Part shown: positions 5,889 to 9,091 of the stretch, in pieces
How positions within the stretch are numbered: the first letter of the stretch is position 1
Layout of the letters: each line of letters opens with the position of its first letter
NCBI GenBank assembly: GCA_016875665.1
Contig: VGPA01000049.1
Location: 1-9,091, forward strand
Direction of reading: 5' to 3'
Length of the DNA: 9,091 nt
Source of the DNA: Chloroflexota bacterium
Lineage (GTDB): Bacteria; Chloroflexota; Limnocylindria; P2-11E
Translations under genes and position numbers: made by a program
Notes under the pieces: model-generated
What the model saw: only the letters and a program-made list of their open reading frames with translations
Told to the model about the DNA's origin: nothing
The model's database searches: none

Positions 5889-6206
5889 TCAGTCCTCGAT
5901 GATCCTCCGGCCCTGGAAACCCGACTCGAGGTCGTGCCACCACGAGATGCGGTCGCCCTCGCCGAGCATCCAGCAGAGGTAGACCTCCCGCCCCCGGCGC
6001 ATCGACCGGAAGTCGATCAGGCCCCGGACGAGGTCCTTCACCTCGGCGCCGAGCGCGTGCACCTCGCCGACCAGGATCTCCATCTCCTTGGCGAGCAGGT
6101 CGGACGGCCGGCGGTCGTAGGACGCCTTGCGCCGCCGGATGTCCTCCAGCAAAGGCCGGACCTTGGGCAGCAGCGCTTCGGCCTGGGCACGGCTGAACGT
6201 CGCCAT
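5889..6206 (-). CDS. DUF2203 family protein
   Basis: This 105-aa protein matches the DUF2203 pattern: an N-terminal helix with ALLPKVRPLLEDIRR (11-25), a second long helix, then the signature EVKDLVRGLIDF (55-66), REVYLCWMLGE (73-83) and a C-terminal ISWWHDLESGFQGR (87-100). The function is unknown; the acidic, His- and Trp-containing end has led people to suspect ligand or metal binding, but nothing here proves it. The length is slightly below the usual 120 or so residues and the protein looks complete. The start ATG (6204-6206) diverges from the GYD gene across a 35-nt gap, so the two promoters must overlap or lie very close. It converges on the ferredoxin gene. The family call is strong from the signature; the role is open. 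Confidence 0.85.
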   Translation of the reverse strand: MATFSRAQAEALLPKVRPLLEDIRRRKASYDRRPSDLLAKEMEILVGEVHALGAEVKDLVRGLIDFRSMRRGREVYLCWMLGEGDRISWWHDLESGFQGRRIIED

Positions 6207-6211
6207 ATGCT
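6206..6211 (+). promoter_or_regulatory. Putative -10 element for the GYD gene
   Basis: TATGCT begins at the first base of the divergent DUF2203 start codon and would place the transcript start near 6219, giving a leader of about 23 nt that contains the GGAGG ribosome binding site. The hexamer and its next eight bases are identical to 4459-4472. Confidence 0.4.
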
Positions 6212-6231
6212 CGCGTCGAAGTATCGGCAGC

Positions 6232-6236
6232 GGAGG
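6232..6236 (+). promoter_or_regulatory. Ribosome binding site for the GYD gene
   Basis: GGAGG ends 5 nt before the GTG start at 6242 and is the clearest Shine-Dalgarno in the window; it fixes a GTG start that could otherwise be doubted. Confidence 0.65.
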
Positions 6237-6241
6237 CTCTC

Positions 6242-6544
6242 GTGGCCAGTTACGTGCTGCTCACGCGCATCACCGCGGCGGGCGTGAAGACCCTGCAGTC
6301 CAAGCCCGGACGGATCAAAGAGGTCAACCGGGAGATCGAGGCGCACGGTGCGCGGGTGGTCGCCCAGTACGCGACGCTCGGCCGCTACGACTTCATCACC
6401 ATCGTCGAAGCGAAGGACCCTGAGACGATGGCCCGCGTGTCGGTCAGCCTGGGGGCGCGCGGCACGGTCGAACTCGAGACGCTGACCGCGATCCCGATCG
6501 ACACCTTCATCCGCGCGATCAGCCGGAAGGGCAAGGCCTCCTAG
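6242..6544 (+). CDS. GYD domain protein
   Basis: This 100-aa protein belongs to the small GYD family (PF08734-type), a ferredoxin-like alpha-beta fold related to dimeric alpha/beta-barrel sensor proteins. The defining motif is GRYDFITIVEA (47-57), preceded by IEAHGARVVAQYATL (32-46) and followed by VSLGARGTVELETLTAIP (68-85), the usual family layout and length. No enzyme activity is established for the family. It starts with GTG 6242 after a strong GGAGG. The stop TAG (6542-6544) lies in a CTAG palindrome that also supplies the stop of convergent lipB, so the two genes end on the same four bases. It diverges from DUF2203. Confidence 0.88.
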   Translation: MASYVLLTRITAAGVKTLQSKPGRIKEVNREIEAHGARVVAQYATLGRYDFITIVEAKDPETMARVSVSLGARGTVELETLTAIPIDTFIRAISRKGKAS

Positions 6545-7212
6545 GCGACGAGCGCCCCCGCGTCCTCCCAGACGAGGTCCCGGCCGAGCCGGCCGGCCAA
6601 GGACCCGGCGCAGCGCGCGGCCACCTCGGTGAGCGGCGCGCGCACGCCGAGCGCGTCCAGCGAGGTGACGTCGTGCGCGAAGCCGCACGGGATCATCCGC
6701 GCGAACGCCGCGGGATCGGTCGCCACGTTGAGCGCGAAGCCGTGCGTCGAGACGCCGCGCGCCACCCGCACGCCGATGGCGGCGATCTTCGCGTAGCCCC
6801 CGGCCTCGGCCACCCAAACGCCGGTCTTCCCCGCGATCGCGCGCGACGGAACGCCGTAGGACGCCAGCACGGCGCGGAGCGCGCCTTCGAGCGTGCGCAC
6901 GTAGGCGGGCAGGTCCGGGCCGAAGCCCAGGCTCAGGACCGGATAGCCGACGACCTGCCCCGGGCCGTGGTACGTGATGTCCCCGCCTCGGTCCACGTCA
7001 TGGACGGCGATCCCCTCGCGCGCCAGATCCTCCGCCGGCACCAGCAGGTTCGCGCGCGAGCCGGAGCGCCCCACCGTGTAGACGGGGTCGTGCTCCACAA
7101 GCAGCAGCCGCTCGGCGGCGCCCTCGCGCACGGAGGCCGCCGCCGCGTTCTGCAGCCGCCATGTCGCCTCGTACTCGCGGCGGCCGAGCCAGACCGCCCG
7201 CAGCTCAGCCAC
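6541..7212 (-). CDS. lipB: Octanoyl-[acyl carrier protein]:protein N-octanoyltransferase
   Basis: LipB moves an octanoyl group from acyl carrier protein onto the lipoyl-domain lysine of E2 or GcvH proteins, the first step of lipoate synthesis, in the cytoplasm. The 223-aa protein has the family length and motifs: RGGDITYHGPGQ (75-86), the catalytic lysine in AKIAAIG (Lys142) and the catalytic cysteine in IPCG (Cys176) that carries the acyl intermediate. HGFALNV (157-163) is also typical. The start is GTG at 7210-7212, eight bases inside the end of lipA, consistent with coupled translation; no strong Shine-Dalgarno is visible. The order E2-lipA-lipB on one strand shows that the cofactor pathway is made with its substrate enzyme. 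It ends on the CTAG shared with the GYD gene. Confidence 0.96.
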   Translation of the reverse strand: MAELRAVWLGRREYEATWRLQNAAAASVREGAAERLLLVEHDPVYTVGRSGSRANLLVPAEDLAREGIAVHDVDRGGDITYHGPGQVVGYPVLSLGFGPDLPAYVRTLEGALRAVLASYGVPSRAIAGKTGVWVAEAGGYAKIAAIGVRVARGVSTHGFALNVATDPAAFARMIPCGFAHDVTSLDALGVRAPLTEVAARCAGSLAGRLGRDLVWEDAGALVA

Positions 7213-8146
7213 GCACGTGGCGCTCGGCGTGGTACGAGGACCGCACCAGCGGACCCGACTCGACGTGGCCGATGCCCAGGGCCCGGCCTTCGTCGCGCAG
7301 CTCGTCGAACTCGGCCGGCGTCCAGTAGCGCTCGACGGGAAGGTGCACGGCCGACGGGCGCAGGTACTGCCCCACCGTGAGCACGTCGGTGCCCTGCCTC
7401 GCGATGTCCGCCATCGCCTGCCGGACCTCGTCGCGCGTCTCGCCGAGGCCGACCATGATCCCGCTCTTCACCACCAGGTCCGGCGCGAGCCGCTTCGCGC
7501 GCGCGAGCAGGGCGAGCGAGCGCGGGTAGCGCGCCTGCGGCCGCACGCGGGGATACAGACGCTCGACCGTCTCGACGTTGTGGTTCAGGATCTCCGGGCG
7601 CTCGGCGAGCACGACGTCGAGCGCGGCGGGATCGCCCTGGAAGTCGGGGATGAGCACCTCGACCGTCGTGCGCGGCGAGCGCGCGCGGATCGCGCGGATG
7701 GTCTCGGCGAACAGGGCGGCGCCCCCGTCCGGGAGCTCGTCCCGGTTCACGCTCGTCACGACGGCGTGCCCGAGGCCCATCTGCGCGACGGCCTCCCCCA
7801 CGCGCGCCGGCTCCTCGAGATCGACGGTGCCCGGGCGCCCGGCGGTCACGGCGCAGAAGCCGCACGACCGCGAGCAGACGTCGCCGAGGATCATGAACGT
7901 GGCCGTGCCGGCCCCCCAGCACTCGGCCATGTTCGGGCAGCGCGCCTCCTCGCAGACCGTGTGCAGGGACTTCGCGCGCATGAGCCCCTGGAGGCGCTCG
8001 AACGCCGGACCGGTGGGCAGGCGGACGCGGAGCCAGTCGGGGCGCGCCCGGTCGATCGGCACCGCCGTGTTGCTCTGGCCGCGGCCGCGAGCGCGCGGGC
8101 GCTCGATGTCGCCGGGCATCTCGAACCGGATCGGCACCTGGTGCAT
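7205..8146 (-). CDS. lipA: Lipoyl synthase (radical SAM)
   Basis: LipA inserts two sulfur atoms into the protein-bound octanoyl group to form lipoate. The 313-aa protein has both cluster motifs: the auxiliary 4Fe-4S site CEEARCPNMAEC (Cys65, Cys70, Cys76), which is consumed as the sulfur source, and the radical-SAM site CSRSCGFC (Cys91, Cys95, Cys98). The C-terminal RSSY (302-305) supplies the serine ligand (Ser304) of the auxiliary cluster. GLGET (234-238) and VGQYLRPS (258-265) are typical of the family. The start is ATG 8144-8146, which overlaps the E2 stop as TGATG; a longer open frame up to 8605 is an antiphase shadow of E2. The first 45 or so residues are longer and more Arg/Pro-rich than the core needs. 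Because LipA uses up a cluster per turnover it needs Fe-S repair, which makes the cysteine-less Nfu-like neighbour notable. Confidence 0.97.
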   Translation of the reverse strand: MHQVPIRFEMPGDIERPRARGRGQSNTAVPIDRARPDWLRVRLPTGPAFERLQGLMRAKSLHTVCEEARCPNMAECWGAGTATFMILGDVCSRSCGFCAVTAGRPGTVDLEEPARVGEAVAQMGLGHAVVTSVNRDELPDGGAALFAETIRAIRARSPRTTVEVLIPDFQGDPAALDVVLAERPEILNHNVETVERLYPRVRPQARYPRSLALLARAKRLAPDLVVKSGIMVGLGETRDEVRQAMADIARQGTDVLTVGQYLRPSAVHLPVERYWTPAEFDELRDEGRALGIGHVESGPLVRSSYHAERHVRG

Positions 8147-9091
8147 CAGTACAGCGGCACGCTGTCGTTCACGCCTTGCAGCCAGTCCCGCATGCTCCGG
8201 AGCACCTTGGCCGCGGTCGCGCCGTCCACCACGCGGTGATCGAAGCCGATCACAAGATTCATCATGCTGCGGATCGCGATCGCCTCGTCCTCGGTGACCA
8301 CCGCCCTCTTCACGATCGCGTCGGACGCGACGATCGCCGCCTGGCCGGGCGGCACGATCGGGCTGGTCAGGAGCGTCCCGAGCGGTCCGGTGTTGTTCAC
8401 CGTGAACGTGCCGCCGGCGAAGTCCTCGAAGCCGAGCGTGCGGGCCTTGGCCCGGTCGACCACGTCGCGGACCGCGCGCATCAGCCCCGCGACGCTGCGG
8501 CCGTCGGCGTCGCGGATGACCGGGACCACCAGGCCCTCGTCGCCCAGCGCGACGGCGTACCCGAGGTTGATCGCGTTGTGGAGCGAGATGCCGTCGCCGG
8601 TCCACGACGAGTTCGCGAGGGGTACCGCGCGGAGCGCCTCCGCCGCCGCCTTCAGGATGAACGCGGCCGGCGAGAGGTCGAAGCCCTCACGCGCGGCGAA
8701 CTCGGCGCCGTGCCGGGCGCGGTAGCGCTGCACCGCGGTCATGTCGACTTCCATCACGGCGTGCGCGTGCGGCGCGCTCCACGCGTACACCATGTTCTTG
8801 GCGATCGCCTTGCGCATCTGGCTCAGCGCGATCGGGGTGTCGCCCGCGAGCGGCGCCGCGGAAGGCCCCACCGGGCGCGGGGTGACGACCTGCGCCCCGG
8901 CCGTGGGCTGCGGCTCCCCCGCTGCGGGACGCGGGCTCGGCTCCGCGGCGGGCGCCGCCGGAGACCCGCCGCTCGCGATAGCCGCCTCGATGTCCTGCCG
9001 CGTCACGCGGCCGTTGAGGCCGGTGCCCGCGATCGCGGCGAGGTCGATGCCGTGCTCGCGCGCGAGCTTGCGCACTCCGGGCGTCGCGCGG
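8146..9091 (-). CDS. 2-oxo acid dehydrogenase E2 (dihydrolipoyl acyltransferase), 5' end outside window
   Basis: E2 is the core of a pyruvate, branched-chain or 2-oxoglutarate dehydrogenase complex and moves the acyl group from lipoamide to CoA. The visible part starts inside the peripheral-subunit-binding domain (ATPGVRKLAREHGIDLAAIA, up to IEAAIA), followed by a Pro/Ala-rich flexible linker of about 45 residues and the catalytic domain. The catalytic motif HRVVDG has His and Asp at codons 8236-8238 and 8224-8226, preceded by GGTFTVNNTGPLGTLLTSPI (in codons near 8420-8360). The frame is open through the right edge, so the lipoyl domain or domains and true start lie outside; the GTG at 9073-9075 is internal. 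The TVNNTG pattern leans toward the branched-chain or generic type, but the substrate cannot be fixed. The stop overlaps the lipA start (TGATG). Confidence 0.95.
   Translation of the reverse strand, partial: RATPGVRKLAREHGIDLAAIAGTGLNGRVTRQDIEAAIASGGSPAAPAAEPSPRPAAGEPQPTAGAQVVTPRPVGPSAAPLAGDTPIALSQMRKAIAKNMVYAWSAPHAHAVMEVDMTAVQRYRARHGAEFAAREGFDLSPAAFILKAAAEALRAVPLANSSWTGDGISLHNAINLGYAVALGDEGLVVPVIRDADGRSVAGLMRAVRDVVDRAKARTLGFEDFAGGTFTVNNTGPLGTLLTSPIVPPGQAAIVASDAIVKRAVVTEDEAIAIRSMMNLVIGFDHRVVDGATAAKVLRSMRDWLQGVNDSVPLY

Noticed and set aside
7217..8239. 340-aa plus-strand open frame opposite lipA
   Set aside because: It is the antisense shadow of an unambiguous lipA and has no motif.
8147..8605. 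Upstream extension of lipA to 8605
   Set aside because: It is an Arg/Gly-rich frame antiphase to the conserved E2 catalytic domain; the true start couples to the E2 stop at 8146.

Overview
This is 9.1 kb of dense, very GC-rich bacterial chromosome with no mobile element, RNA gene or CRISPR. Intergenic gaps are at most about 55 nt, apart from the one before the ferredoxin gene, so no stretch over 300 nt lacks a gene. The gene content (an Rv0958/Rv0959-like MoxR + VWA pair, a mycobacterial-type seven-iron ferredoxin, DUF2203, DUF309 and GYD proteins), the GC-rich codons and the promoters sitting right at start codons suggest an uncultured Terrabacteria-type soil or aquatic lineage: Chloroflexota/Dormibacterota-like, or a deep actinobacterium such as Thermoleophilia. 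The taxonomic call is weak and rests on gene families only.

Left block, plus strand (1-4429). A small membrane protein runs in from the left edge and ends at a terminator-like hairpin. A tightly coupled three-gene cluster follows: a stand-alone GspE/PilT/CpaF-like ATPase domain without the usual N-terminal domain, a MoxR/Mg-chelatase-I-like AAA+ ATPase with a cysteine-bearing insert, and a 674-aa protein with a long Met-rich helical region and a C-terminal VWA domain with an intact MIDAS. Both junctions are 4-nt ATGA overlaps. The AAA+/VWA pair resembles known chaperone or metal-insertion pairs (BchI/BchD, RavA/ViaA, CbbQ/CbbO). Its substrate is unknown, and the added secretion-type ATPase is the most unusual part of the window.

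Middle block (4445-6544) is a run of short genes on alternating strands: an Nfu-like domain protein without its cysteines (+); an unknown 122-aa protein and a DUF309 protein that has no ordinary start codon (-); a 3Fe-4S/4Fe-4S ferredoxin (+); a DUF2203 protein (-); and a GYD-domain protein (+). Neighbours share divergent promoter regions or overlap tail to tail.

Right block, minus strand (6541-9091), is an operon-like unit for lipoyl metabolism: the E2 acyltransferase of a 2-oxo acid dehydrogenase complex (cut by the right edge), then lipA (lipoyl synthase), then lipB (octanoyltransferase), with overlapping ends. LipB attaches octanoate, LipA inserts sulfur to make lipoate, and E2 is a likely recipient, so the enzyme and its cofactor pathway are made together. 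The iron-sulfur theme (LipA, ferredoxin, Nfu-like protein) spans the middle and right blocks, but a functional link between them is inference.
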